Below are positions 47,146 through 58,937 of a stretch of DNA of 64,000 bases, one piece after another (the stretch's first letter is position 1; the number at the start of each line of letters is the position of its first letter). The stretch covers positions 42,552,066 to 42,616,065 of the forward strand of contig CAMGYJ010000006.1 in the NCBI GenBank assembly GCA_946122785.1, given 5' to 3'. Source of the stretch: Linum tenue (taxonomy: Eukaryota; Streptophyta; Magnoliopsida; Malpighiales; Linaceae). Both the position numbers and the translations under genes were made by a program. Under the pieces are notes generated by a model that searched no databases, was not told the DNA's origin, and saw nothing but the letters and a program-made list of their open reading frames with translations.

Positions 47146-49844
47146 CTACTCCTGGACAGGGACTTCGTCGTAACTCAAGTCATCCTCCAAGTGAATGTCC
47201 TCATGCCGGATGACATGGTCGGGATTGGACCGATACGCCCTTAACATGCTAACATGGAAAACATCATGGATCCTCGACATACTAGGGGGTAAGGCTAACC
47301 GATAAGCAAAGGGTCCCACACGTTCCAGCACCACGTATGGCCCGATGTACCTAGGACTAAGCTTCCCCTTTTTGCCAAATCGCATCACTCCTTTCCAAGG
47401 GGACATCCTAGAAAAAAACTCGATCTCCCACCTGATTTTGTTGAGTAACTACAGGCCTCTCGACATTACTCTTATGTCGATCATGAGCCGCCTTCAAGTT
47501 TTTGCGAATCACCTCTATCTTTGCTGCGGCCTTATGCATCATCTCGGGGCCCTCTAACGGTCTCACTCCTTCAGCATCCCAATACAACTGAGTGTGACAC
47601 TTCCTCTCGTTGTATCGAGCTATGGTACTGATTATTATATGTGAACTTTAGCAAGGGTACATGTTCATCCCAAGTTCTCTCCATGGTCAAAACACAAGCC
47701 CTCAAAAGATCATCCAACGTCTGTATCGTCCTCTCGGATTACCCATCGTTCCGAGGAGGAAATGCAGTATAAAAATGCACCTTGGTGCCAATAGAACTCT
47801 ATAGACTGACCCAGAATCGCGATTTGAAGCTATGATCACGATCACAAACGATACGGAGCGGCACCCTGTGCTGTCAAACAATCTCCCTTATATACAACCT
47901 CGTCAACTCCTCCATCTAGGCTATAACCTGATGGGTATAAAACGTGCCACCTTTGAGAAACGATCAACGATCACCCAGACACCATCATTCCCTCTTGGGG
48001 TCCTTGGAAACCCATACAGGAAATGTTTTTCCCATGTCCAGTGCAGAATTTCTAGTGGTAAATGCTCGACGATTGGAGCTTGATGCTCGATTTTAATCAT
48101 CTGACACTCTAAGCATTGGTACACATGAGCCGCAACCCCCTTCTTCATACTGGGCCACCAATAATGTTCCTTGAGTGTTTGATACATCTTGGTTGCCCCG
48201 GGATGCATCACATAAGGAGCATAATTGGTTTCATCCAATATATCTTCCCTCAACCTGTCAACATTGGGTACACAAAGTCATCCCCGAAACATTAGTGCTC
48301 CATCTACTATCTCAAACTTGGTATCCTTTTCTTCTAATGCTTGTTTCCGGTATTTCTCAAACTCCTCATCACCATTCTGCTTCTCCTTGGTTCGTTCCTA
48401 CAATATGGGACGAATCTTTAGGGTCGCCAATAATTTAGTTGCCTCCTCCAACTCTAACTCCACATTCGTAACTCTCAAAGAGACTAACTCCGATAGTGGG
48501 ATTTCCCTCTTCCGGTTTAGAGCATCAGCCACAACATTAGCCTTACCGAGGTGATACTTGATGGTGCAGTCATAGTCGCTGAGAAGTTCTATCCACCTCC
48601 TTTGTCTCATATTCAGCTCCTTCTAATCAGTCAAGTGTTGGAGACTCTTATGATCCATGTAAATGGTAAATTTCTCTCCATAGTGGTAATTCTGGAGAAA
48701 CCTTCCACAAACCTCTGATGGTATCCCGCTAAACCTAGGAAACTCCAAACTTCAGCCACATTCTTAGGTGCGACCCAATTCATCACTGTCTCGATCTTCT
48801 TGGTATCAACCTCTACTCCTCGTCTAGAGACGACATGTCCTAAAAACAAGACTTCTTCTAACCAAAACTCACACTTGGAGATCTTGGCATACAATTCCTC
48901 CTCTTTCACCCTCTGGAGGACCATTCTTAAATTCCCTTCATGCTCTTCCTAAATCCTGGAGTAGATCAGGATATCGTCGATGAAGACAATGACGAACTTA
49001 TCCAAGTACCCATGTAGGGCTCGATTCGTCAAGGCCATGAAGACTGCTGGGGCATTGGTCAGTCCAAACGGCATGACCAAAAACTCGTAGTGACCATCTT
49101 AGGAATGTAACCGTCTGCTACCCTTAGCTAATGGTAGCCAGACCTCAAATCGATCTTTGCGAATATTGTTGCTCCCTAAAGTTGATCCAAGAGGTCATAT
49201 ATCCTTGGCAGAGGATAGCGATTTTTGATGGTGGCCTTATTAAACTTCCTCTAATCGATGCACAATCTCATCATGCCATTCTTTACGAACAACATGTGTG
49301 CTCCCCAGGGTGAAACGCTAGGGCGAATGAAGCCTTTGTCTAACAACTCTTGCAGTTGTTTCTTCAACTCCTTCAATTCCACCGGCACCATCCAGTAAGG
49401 GGGAATAGATATAGGTGTCGTGCCAGGAGTCACCTCTATATCAAACTCCACCTCCCTTTGTGGCGGTAGTCCAGGAATCTCATCAGGAAACACTTTGGGG
49501 TATTCCCTCACAACAGGAACATCCTCCAACTTCTTCTCTTGGATCACCTTTATGTTGCACAAATAAGCTTCACGTCCCTACTGAATTAGTGTGAAGGCCT
49601 TCACCGCCAAAATCAGGCCTCCAAGAATCAATTTCTTCGTCCCCTTGAACAAGGCGGTACCCTTGCATTCAATTTCGAGACTTCCTTCCTTCCTATAGCA
49701 ATCCACCTTCGCACGATTCTTAGACAACCAATCCATGCCCAAAATCACATCGAAATCAGCAATGGGAAGTAGAATCAAATCGGCTTTGAACTCATACCCC
49801 GCTATGGTAACCAGACAATCGTGGATAATCGAGTTTACTATCAA
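47146..49844 (-). pseudogene. E5 pol: protease, RT, RNase H, integrase (Tekay/Del-like gypsy)
   Basis: Read from the 5' side: 49844-49578 protease C-terminal part with DFDVILGMDWLSKN; 49562-49251 EYPKVFPDEIPGLPPQREVE, GFIRPSVSPWGAHMLFVK and MRLCID of [10 protein letters not shown] catalytic box near 48975 in a shifted frame; 48924-48631 KISKCEFWLEEVLFLGHVVS; 48610-48398 [17 protein letters not shown] of RNase H; 48253-47921 integrase with HPGATKMYQTLKEHYWWP, C-x2-C in CLECQMIK and VIVDRFSKVARFIP; 47406-47146 FGKKGKLSPRYIGPYVVLER and SRIHDVFHVSMLRAYRS. RT before integrase plus this C-terminus indicates a Tekay/Del-like chromovirus. The chromodomain after VPVQE is decayed. Stops and frameshifts throughout. 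Confidence 0.9.
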
Positions 49845-49848
49845 ATTC

Positions 49849-49853
49849 TCTCC
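49849..49853. repeat. Left target-site duplication of E4 (TCTCC)
   Basis: TCTCC here and TCCCC at 54631-54635 differ by one base. Joining the E5 protease frame across E4 gives VGVIRGENLIVNSIIHDC, confirming the insertion point. Confidence 0.75.
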
Positions 49854-51467
49854 TTAACTAGCACGGACTACACTGCGATTTAAATCCCGACTAGATCTCA
49901 AGCATAAACTCTAGCCGGGTGCAATATAGATCAAGTATGTTTTAATTGACAAACCCGGCCTGGTCCATGTACCTCTACTTCAATCCCTTAGTTTGTTATC
50001 TTGCAAACGTTTTTGGGTTTACAACTAAGAAAACTACAAATGAAAACAAGCAAGTAAATCGAGGTTGTCCCAATGAGAGAAGATTTCACCCGGGTATTGC
50101 TCCCCTAGCTACATATCAAGATCGACCAAATTGAATGCAAATGTGTGAATGTGTGTTCATACACCGTTAAGAGGGCCCAACAAGTGAAGGAAACCTCACT
50201 CTCTTAATCAATCGGTTAAGGAAAACAACTAAGCTATGAACCCTATCTCTCTTAATCAGTGGATTAAGGATTGCTACAATAAACTAGGAAGTCTAGCTCT
50301 CTTAACCGGAGTCCTAGCTCTCCTAACTATCAACTAAGGGTTGCAAGAACCAATCCCTCGTAACTTAATCCGGACAGCAAAATAACACCCAAGTTAAAGT
50401 GCTAAATTGAAGATTGGGGTTTGTCGTAATTCGTCCTAGGTAGGTGGCTCAATTGGCCAAGAAATCCAGGTTATCAAAGCCTCCTAACAAAAAGGGGAAT
50501 TCCCTCTACCTAGGTCAAATTTGCATAGTATTGAAAAACGAAGAACACAACCCAACAACATGAAAATACCTCAAAATTTGCATTAAACACAAATCCACAC
50601 ACAAAGCATTCAATTAATACAATCTATCACATATTTCAAGCTAGGGTTCACAACGGCCAAGTGAATAGGTAGGATATTCCAAAGCTAGGCAACGGAAAAC
50701 AAGAAAAAGGAGAGAAAGAATCATGAAGAGATGACAATCTTCCTTCCTCTTTGCTTGAATTCCCTTGAGATGTAAGAATCTTCACTCCACTAGCTTAGGG
50801 AAAACCCAATCTCCTTCTTCCTCCTTTGAATGGCACTTTCTCTCTCTAGAATAGGAAGAGAAAATTCTAATCTCTCACTAGAAACCCTCCTTTATTCTGA
50901 AAATTAAAACCCTAGGAAAAGATCTCTTTTCTCTCACGACACCCTTCTATTTATAGAACCAGATAGTCACTTTTCACGGTCAGAAGTCACAGCCGTGACC
51001 TTGGAGCCCTGACCTTGACATTGGACCACAACACAAGTCACTGGTGCAATTTTTGTATGACATCACGGTCAAAGGAAAATTTTCATGGTCAATAGACCGT
51101 GAACACACCAAGGTCCAGTGAGAACAAAATGACTCTGGAACTTGCCAATGTCACGCCTAAAGAGCAATTGTCATGGTCTTATAACCGTGACATTGGACCT
51201 CTGCTCGTTATCTTGGATTCTCAAGCCCAGTGATAAATTTTCAAGGTCTGTTGACCTTGACATTTGACCTCTGCCCGTGACGTTGGACTATTCTTCACTT
51301 TACTCCACTTTTTGGCGCTTTATCGACTCCAATCGTCCTCGACCTTCCCACACACGCTAGGACCTGAAATGTATCAAAAATAGCACAACCTAGCGTGAAA
51401 TATTTCGAGGGACGATGAAATGCACAGGCAAACTATCAAGAAATGAGGGGTAAAAAGTGTGCAATTA
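49854..51467 (-). repeat. 3' LTR of E4
   Basis: 1614 bp; aligns at both ends with 53697-54630. It contains the motif pair GTCACGGT/ACCGTGAC in several diverged copies (50976-51300). If the inner start TGTCAC is included the LTR extends to 51473. Confidence 0.8.
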
Positions 51468-51473
51468 GTGACA

Positions 51474-51801
51474 ACGGTGAATGTTACAAGCATGGTGAGA
51501 GGGATCTATCACACATAAAAAAGACGATCGGCACAAATCTCACATGGCTACCTAGGTACCCAATCATCTATTCCAATTTCACAAACTTCTATGCATGGCA
51601 ATTGTGATCAAAGATTAACCAAATCAACACATCCATTCATTTAAGCACACATGAGAACTAAGCTTTTGCACACACCTAATGCAACTCTCAATCATCATAA
51701 TAGAATGAACTCGATCACATGCAACAATTCAATGTCAATGCCAATAAACATTATATTCTCCCACAAACCGGCCACTTTGTTCAAGCAATGCTTGGAGCCC
51801 T
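51474..51801 (-). other. Non-coding 3' internal region of E4
   Basis: No motif H4 or good polypurine tract is seen beside the LTR, unlike E1 and E3; this part is degraded. Nothing else recognised. Confidence 0.45.
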
Positions 51802-51933
51802 CAAATTTTTTAAAATTTGGGCATACATCTAAGATCCAAGCGCACAGTCACACACAAGAATAATAGATAGACTACCTCCCCCCCCCCCCCCCCCCCCACA
51901 CACACACACTTAAGCTCGACATTGCACTCAATG
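51802..51933 (-). other. Motifs H3 and H2 of E4 with expanded polypurine tract
   Basis: On the minus strand: CATTG-AGTG-CAATG (51933-51920), TCGAGCTTAAGTG, then a (TG) run and 20 consecutive G (complement of C at 51878-51897), then downstream CAAATTTTAAAAAATTTG (51819-51802) and AGGGCTCCAAG. The AAGTGTGGGGG tract seen in E1 and E3 has grown here by slippage in both its TG and G parts. Confidence 0.7.
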
Positions 51934-52120
51934 GCATAAAATAATGGGTAGAACGATGTTACCGCATAGCTTGGTGAGTGAAAGTCGGGACTGAATTGGG
52001 CCGGAGATGAAGAGGAGAGAGCTTCAGAGACCAAAACAAAGACAAACACACACATGCTCGTGCAAGGCGATGTTATTGTACAATAATATTACTTAGCATA
52101 AAAATAAAAACAAACCTATG

Positions 52121-52136
52121 TTGGGTTGCCTTCCAA
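52121..52136 (-). other. Motif H1 of E4
   Basis: Minus strand TTGGAAGGCAACCCAA preceded by GCGCTTA; stem TTGG/CCAA. It follows the end of the coding region as in E1-E3. Confidence 0.6.
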
Positions 52137-52249
52137 TAAGCGCTAATTTTACGCCATAAGCTTGACGATTGCTCCTTAAGCTTCGGTCCATCCGAGAACC
52201 TCCTTGAAGTTGAGGTTCTCATCATCAAGGTGGAGCCTCAAGTCATGAC

Positions 52250-53496
52250 TCATGAGCTTGAGTGAGATGAAGCCTCCACCCTTGAGACCTCTCCTTCTTT
52301 TCTTCTTCTTTCTCTTTGCCCCACACCATTTAGTTCATCATCGATTGACTTCCATCGCATCCACCAAGAGGGATCGCCGATGGTTTGTCTAGGTTTAGCA
52401 AAGAGCTGCAAATGGGTCCTTCTCCAAAAGCGCATGGAGGTCGAGTAGAAATCATTGGTAGCACTTGTAACTCGTGGATGCTTCATCCACCTCGACCTCG
52501 TCCTCATCTTAGACACCACTTTCTCCTTCTCCTTCTTACTCAACCTCCCTTCCCTCTTCTGCAATTTCCTCCCCTTGGGAATACTCAAGATCTTCCCTTT
52601 CATCAATTTTCACTTCCTCTTCTACAACCTCTTCTCTCACCTTCCCATCCATGTCTTCAAGCACAATTTGGAGGGCAAAATGCCATGCATTCTTTTGCTC
52701 CTCTTCTCTCGTGACTTGGTCTTCTTATTTGGTCTCGAGAAGGGAAAGTGTTGAGAGTCTTCAATGCAAACTTCTTGGCCATCCTCACCACGAGAGCTCT
52801 CCGAGGTGAATTCCTCTTGCCCCACACGGTTGTCATTGATTGCCACTTCAACTCCCCTTCTTCTTCCAATTGTGAGCGGCGATGGCGCGCACAAGCTCGT
52901 GCCACCTTCTCTTCTAGTGTCAAACAGGGAGGAGGGAGGAGCTGGAAATCCATGTTGGATCTTGTACTTCCAAAATTCTCATGGCTCCCCTCTCTGACTT
53001 CCTTTCTTCCTTCCAACAGTAGGAGACGATTGTGAGCAAGTTGTGCACATGCTTGCTCAACAAGCCCTCCTAGCCTCTCTGTGTGTCGAAGGAGATCCTT
53101 TGATTCCCATATAAAGGTTGAGTCGAAAGGGGCAACAATTGGGAGGATCATGCTAGAGCACCCTTCATCGGTGCCCCCAGGAAATTCGCTCCACCATTAG
53201 CTCTAATTCGCTCTTTGCCTTCAGTTGTGTAGTGGCACATGGTGTCGAATACCCCATGAAATCCTCCATGGCCTACCCCAACTTGGATTTCTCCTTGGGT
53301 TGTTGAGGGAAATCTTCTTGGTATGGGGAAGCTTCTTGATACCCCCATTGGTATGCTTGTTCATCTTGGAAGGGAGTTAGTAGTAGAACGCGGATCCTTT
53401 ACTTCCCCCATTTTGATCGTCCAATGAAGTTCTAGGGTAACCACTCTCGTGTAGTGGTGGATACCCCCACACTTGGATGAAATCTTAAGGATCCAT
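52250..53496 (-). pseudogene. E4 internal protein, relative of the E1 protein
   Basis: The frame starts MDP, a stop, DFIQVWGYPPLHESGYP (53496 downward), parallel to MDPHGFSNHWGYPPPSEWY in E1. 53348-53148 has GHGGFHGVFDTMCHYTTEG, like the GHSAELCYTPRPYP region in E1. 53151-52657 has FIWESKDLLRHTERLGGLVE and QACAQLAHNRLLLLEG, then CARHRRSQLEEEGE and RMAKKFALKTL. 52606-52250 is a basic, charged tail in a shifted frame. Unknown function; probably gag-derived. Confidence 0.55.
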
Positions 53497-53673
53497 TATC
53501 CGATACCTACAAACATAAAAACACTAAAAAGTAAAATAAAAAACACACAAACCACCCTTCAAGACGAAGTGTGGTAAACAAAACACAAATGAAACACAAT
53601 ACAAAAACAAAAAGGCAAGATAGAAAATGCTAGAATAACACTAAGAAACCTTTTCAAAGTAATGGACCGTAGT

Positions 53674-53691
53674 TCCCCGGCAACGGCGCCA
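53674..53691 (-). other. Primer-binding site of E4, tRNA-Asp type
   Basis: The minus strand reads TGGCGCCGTTGCCGGGGA, perfect complement to the tRNA-Asp(GTC) 3' end, 5 bp from the 5' LTR edge at 53697. Confidence 0.88.
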
Positions 53692-53696
53692 AAAAC

Positions 53697-54630
53697 TTAA
53701 CTCACATGGACTACATCGAGATTGAAATCCCGACTAGAGCTCAAGCATAAACTTTAGCCGGGTGCAGTATAGGGCAAGTATGTTTTAATTGACAAACCCG
53801 GGCCGGTCCATGTACCGCTACTTCAATCCCTTAGTTTGTTATCTAGCAAACGTTTTTGGGCTTAAAACTAAGAAAACTACAAATGAAAACATGCAAGTAA
53901 ATTGAGGTTGTCCCAATGAGAGAAGAGTTCACCCGGGTATTGCTCCCCCCAGCTGACCAATCTCTTTCTTCCTCCTTTGAATGGCACTTTCTCTATAGAA
54001 TAGGAAGAGGAAACCCTAATCTCTCACTAGAAACCCATCTTTATTCAGAAAATTAAAACCCTAGGAAAAGCTCTATTTCTCTTTCCCAACAGCCTTCTAT
54101 TTATAGAGCCTGATAGTCACTTTTCACGGTTAGAAGTCACGGTCATGACATTGGAGCCCAAATCTTGACATTGGACCAAAACACAAGTCACTGGTGCATT
54201 TTTGGTATGACATCACGGTCAAAGGCAGATTTTCACGGTCAACAGACCGTAAACACACCGAGGTCTAGTGAGAACAAAAATGGCTTTGGAATTTGTCAAT
54301 GTCATGCCCAAAGTGCAATTGTCACAGTCTTATAACTGTGACATTGGACCCCTGCCCGTTACCTTGGATTCTCAAGCCCATTGATCAATTGTCAAGGTCT
54401 GTTGACCTTAATATTTGACATATGCCTGTGACATTGGACTGTTCTTCACTTTACTTCACTTTTTGGCACTTTATCAACTCCAATCGTCCCGAAACTCATC
54501 CTCGACATTCCCACACACGCTAGGACCTGAAATGTATAAAAAATAGCACAACCTATCTTGAAATATGTCGAGGTATGATGAAATGCAAAGGCAAACTATC
54601 GAGAAATGAAGGGTAAAATGTGTGCAATTA
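53697..54630 (-). repeat. 5' LTR of E4, internally deleted
   Basis: 934 bp; relative to the 3' LTR it lacks the stretch corresponding to about 50105-50800, the break lying in a C-rich run (GCTCCCC). Confidence 0.8.
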
Positions 54631-54635
54631 TCCCC

Positions 54636-55860
54636 GAATCACTCCTACTAGGGTGCTTACCCCTAGATTCTGGCCTAGCTTAACATGAGGAAACTCTAAA
54701 GCTCTTAAAAACTTGGCGTATACGGAAAAACGCATGGAACCAGAATCGATAAGGACAAAAGAGGGGTACTCGTAAAGAGAAATCATACCTGCCACCACCT
54801 CGGGTGCTGCTTCCTCTCTCCTCATGAAAAAGTGACTTGGTTGTCCCCCTGTTGGAGGGCCCTGGTCTCGGCTCCTATCATTGCGGTCAAACAACCCAGT
54901 ACTTCCCCTCTAGCTGTGAAAGGAATGGCTTGGCTGGCCGCCCAACTGAGGTCTCGGGTGAGTCCTCACTACTCCACCTCGAATCGGCTGCTAAGACTAT
55001 GCTCTCTCCTGCCTGCCTTTCTTGGGGCACTCCCTGGCGAAATGACCTAAATCGTTACGGTAATAGGAGACCCCCAAGTGCTGCTTGCATACCCCGGAGT
55101 GGTCTCACCCGCATTGGTTGCAGGGAGCCCTATTGCTGAAGATTTAACCCGTTCGAATCGAGCCACTCTGACTCTGAGTACCCCCAAAATTAAAGGTGAT
55201 ACTCAGTCTCCTCCTGAACTAACTAGACTGGCCAGCTCCCTCAGGCATGATACTTGCATTCCTCTTGATATTCTCTAACCGCATCCCTTCCTCATGCAAA
55301 GTTGTCCCAGCTCTTTCTTTTTGAAGGGTTGCCTGATAAATTTCCTCTGTTATTCTACATTCGCATGCTCAACTGCTTCTTGAAGGTAGGCTTCAGACTT
55401 TCGAGATAGTGGGTGCGTTGGGCCGCCACCCCTTGGAATTGAGGTCCCCCGTAGGATAGCAGTTTCTCGAACCTGGAGGTGGAGTCCGCAATATGCTCCT
55501 TGACTTCATTGCCCCATCTCTGCTTGATCAAAATGAACTCCCTCTGCTTGTCGAGACGGTAGTCCTCGAGCACAACATGATCATGGAATATCTGCAACAA
55601 CTCTGGCCAAGTGATGTTGGGTGGGTCCTCCCGGCTAGCTGGCTGGGTGCTCCACCAATCATATGTCGGTCCTTGCAGTAGGGATAACATCAGTAGTACC
55701 CTATCCACATCACCCTCCCTCATTTTAGTCAGCGTGCGCGTGGCCTTTGCCAGCCACTACTCCACCTCAATAGAGTCTATCGAGCGATCCCCATCAAAAT
55801 CCACCACTCCTCGCCTCCGGAAAGTCACGTAACCCGGAGGTTGCCTAGTTGCCGCGTGAT
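54636..55860 (-). pseudogene. E5 gag and start of protease
   Basis: 55723-55355 is retrotransposon gag: LSLLQGPTYDWWSTQPASRE, ITWPELLQIFHDHVV, KQREFILIKQRWGNEVKEHI and EKLLSYGGPQFQG. A decayed zinc knuckle (LGHFARECPKKGR, first cysteines replaced) lies near 55030-55060. 54894-54636 is the protease start with FVLIDSGSMRFSVYAKFLRA: the D-S-G catalytic triad is present. It continues at 49848 after E4. Several stops. Confidence 0.85.
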
Positions 55861-56080
55861 TGACATGCACGTTATTTGCTCTGCAAGTAAGTAACACCCT
55901 TATTAGAACCACATTTTTGTCTCATCGTGCATGAGTATACTGGGGACTCTACAAACCTTTTCAAATCGGTTGGCCAACCATTTTTTCTTGGAATTCCCTT
56001 TTCCCTTTAAAACTTAACCCATGAAAAATCAGATCGACATACTAGTAGTCCTTGGAGACCAAGAAAAAGAGGAATGACGA

Positions 56081-56091
56081 CTCTGATACCA
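56081..56091 (-). other. Primer-binding site of E5
   Basis: The minus strand reads TGGTATCAGAG, complementary to initiator tRNA-Met, next to the 5' LTR edge at about 56092. Confidence 0.85.
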
Positions 56092-56933
56092 AACTACCCG
56101 AGTCCTATGAAAACCCAAACCATAGTTCAAACCAAAAACCGGTCACTCCAGAGCAACACAAATCACATTTTTAAGGTCAAACCGAAAATCAACCAACGAC
56201 AATATTCAGAAATCTCAAACGAAAGCCCTAAACACTTGGGCAAATCACATTTTCAAGTATACTCATAAGACACAAAAATAAAGACAATCATGATAAAGGG
56301 TTCTCTTCTTGTTACCCTAAGCCCTCTGACATCTTCAAACTTGACGCGGCGTCCTCTTGATTAACCTCCTCGTGCTGGTTACGTCCTCTTCCCCTTTCCA
56401 CACATGGTGAGTGAGAAGGGGTCAGTCTCGTCGTTACTTCCTAAGGTCTTTGACAAAGCAAATCCTTACTAACACATTATTAGGAACTACTTCCTCTTAC
56501 ATGAAATTCGTTATCGCTTTCGTCCTTAATACTCTAGTCCTTAACAGCTCATAGAAGTTCTCTAATTCTATGTCAACTTATAACTCATTACTAGGGTTCA
56601 CCGCGTTACGTATCGCTTTCCGGTGTCCCTATCATCATGATAATGGAATTGCATTACGTATCACCATCCAGTCCATGCCCGGTCAACTACTGTGTTACGT
56701 ATCACCATCCAGTCCATCCTCGATCAACTGTTGCATTACATATCATCGTCGAGCAGTGATCCGACCATCTACCGCGTCTAGTAGTGGCCCAACCTTCAGG
56801 GGGTTCCTCTTACCTCCACCTTAAATTGGCAATGGGATGCCTCACACGGACACACACATAATCGCGCATAACTCAAAAATTAAGTAGCATTACTTAAAGT
56901 AAAAGCATAAACTAAAAGACCTATGACTGAGAT
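56092..56933 (-). repeat. 5' LTR of E5, interrupted by E3
   Basis: Aligns with 44560-45450 of the 3' LTR, including a stem-loop array at 56600-56765 with 17-nt loops (for example CACCG/CGGTG around GAAAGCGATACGTAACG on the minus strand). It breaks at 56933 after GAGATAT, where E3 starts; the rest must lie beyond the window. Confidence 0.82.
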
Positions 56934-57747
56934 ATTGATTCGGGCCTAATTGCACATGTTTTGCCCCCGTTTTACTTAGATGTTTGTGCCAAATTCGCTC
57001 CTTAAAGGTTGGCTTTATGCTATGTTCTTCGTGTCTGAGTGTGTTTCGGGATTTAACAGGTGAACCAGCCTCGGAGTCGAAAGATTGGCAAAAAGGATCG
57101 AAAATCAGGAGAAGAGGTGAAAAAGAGCTAGTTCACGGCTAATTGAAGGAGTTCACGGTCATGCAAGACTGCGAAGAAGGGGAGTTGACTGTGAATCGCG
57201 AGGCGTCCAAAGCCAATGTAAAGGTTACTGACGCAAGGTGAGTTCATGGTCACTAAGACTGTGAACAGAGGCAGTTGATCGTGAACGGACGTGAGCGATG
57301 CGGTGTGTTTTGGCGCACGCCTAGAGTTCACGGACGCGTTCCATGGTTCACGGCCGTGAACTCAGCTCATCTCGGGTTTAAAAGATGAGCTGAAAGGAGG
57401 AGAGAGAGGAGAGCCCACTTTTGTGTGAAACACCTTCTTCAGCATTCTAGTAAGAGAAACAGAACCAAAGGGAAGAAGAAGGTTAGGGTTTGGCTTCAAG
57501 GCAGATTTTGGGAAGATTTCCCAACAAAAGAGTTTTCAAACCCAATTACCTTTGTTTTCTTTTATTTCAATTAGCAAACCTTTAAACCAAAGTTTTGTTG
57601 CTAGATAATGATTTCAACAACGGAAGTAGGGATAGACGGACCGGCCCGGGTCGATATCTAAATACTTGCCCTATACTGCACCCGATTAGAGTTTAAAAAC
57701 TTGGGCTCTAATTGGGGTTTTATTGTGGTGTAATTTCATGCGAGTCA
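56934..57747 (+). repeat. 5' LTR of E3, internally deleted
   Basis: Starts TGATTCGGGCCTAATTGC, ends GCGAGTCA. Versus the 3' LTR it lacks the part matching about 63227-63980; the break lies at TTTCCC, which flanks the missing segment in the 3' LTR on both sides. Contains GTTCACGGCCGTGAAC at 57346-57361 and half-copies from 57130. Confidence 0.82.
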
Positions 57748-57753
57748 AGTTTT

Positions 57754-57771
57754 TGGCACCGTTCCCGGGGA
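57754..57771 (+). other. Primer-binding site of E3, tRNA-Asp type
   Basis: TGGCACCGTTCCCGGGGA differs at two positions from the perfect tRNA-Asp complement. Confidence 0.8.
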
Positions 57772-58104
57772 CCAGCGGTCTGTTATTCTGAAAAATTTGT
57801 TGGTTGTTAATCTAGCTTTTAATTTGCAAAACTGCATTTAATTTCCAGTTTTGCAAGTGTGTGTTCTTTTCTTGTGCTAGACTTGGTGTCTTCCGATTGT
57901 GTGTAGGTGGTGCATGATCCGGAGCAACCCGGCACCCTTGCTACCACTTGACAAGGACATAAACTGAAATCTCCGACTCTTGGCGAGGGAGAGAGTGCTA
58001 GCCGAGGTAAGGAGAAGGATCAAAAGAGGGGGCAACAATTGAGTCCCGGTGTTGGTGGAGAAGGAGTTGAAGAAGTCGAAGTTGAACCCGTCGTTGAAGA
58101 GGAA

Positions 58105-58800
58105 ATGGCGGGGAACCAAAGATAAGATGGAGGCGATCAAGCCCGCCATATAAATGAGGCGACGAGAGAAGAAGGAGCCCCGAGGACAATGGGGTACTAT
58201 ATGGCCCCAAGGCCGACGGACATTCAATCGCCTATCCTACATCCTCCGGTGACGGCAAACAATTTCGAGATCAAGTTGGCTCTAGTGACTATGATACAAA
58301 GTAATGCTCTATTCCACGGCCATGAAAGCGAGTCACCAAGAGAGCACGTGCAGAGATTCTTGGAGCTCGCGGGGAGCTTGAAAATTAAAGGTGTGCCTGC
58401 CGAAGCTTTGCAACTAAGGCTTTTCTCATACTCACTCTCTGAGAAGGCACTTAGGTGGCTAAACAATCGCCCACCTCTGTCTATCACCTCATGGGATGAC
58501 CTCCTCAACAAGTTTATGGCTTGTTATTGCCCTCCTTCAAAGACGGCGGAGTGGAGAAAGAAGATTACACATTTCGAGCAAGAAGAGGACGAGACCTTGA
58601 GGGATTCTTGGGAGAGGTACTCCGATTACTTTCTGTAGTGCCCTCACCACGGGTTTGAAGAACAGTTTCGGATTGAAACCTTCTATGGAGGCCTAATGCA
58701 AGAAAACAAGATCCTCATTGACTCCTTGTGTCAGGGGAAGTTGATGAATATGGCTCCGCCCCAAATAACCGAGATCCTTGAAGAAGAGGTAATGATAGGG
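58105..58800 (+). pseudogene. E3 gag, N-terminal and core
   Basis: The likely original start is the ATG at 58105 (MAGNQR, then a TAA that a single change from CAA would give); the frame is then open to 58638. The gag core is clear: SESPREHVQRFLELAGSLKI, LQLRLFSYSLSEKALRWLNN, SITSWDDLLNKFMACYCPPS and ETLRDSWERYSDYFL. A TAG at 58636 interrupts; the same frame goes on CPHHGFEEQFRIETFYGGLM. Family: retrotransposon gag of Athila type, forms the particle shell. Confidence 0.88.
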
Positions 58801-58937
58801 GAGTGAGAAGCATGGGAGCGAGTGCTCCGCTTGAGGCGAAGTTGGATAAGTTGCTTGAGGTTATGCTTGAAGATAAAAGGCAAGGAAAACGGGAGGTAAT
58901 GTCGTGCGACTAGTGCTCGAGTACTAGCCGCCACAAG

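Larger units (their letters stand above)
49854..54630 (-). mobile_element. E4: non-autonomous Athila/Tat-like element nested in E5
   Basis: 4777 bp with LTRs at 49854-51467 (3') and 53697-54630 (5', about 0.7 kb shorter by internal deletion), a tRNA-Asp-type primer site, a broken E1-like protein and motifs H1-H3 in E1 order. No enzyme domain. The outer ends at the duplication are TTAACT and CAATTA, not TG/CA; on the inner side the 3' LTR begins TGTCACTAATTG, so the outermost bases of the 5' LTR seem lost. Confidence 0.85.
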
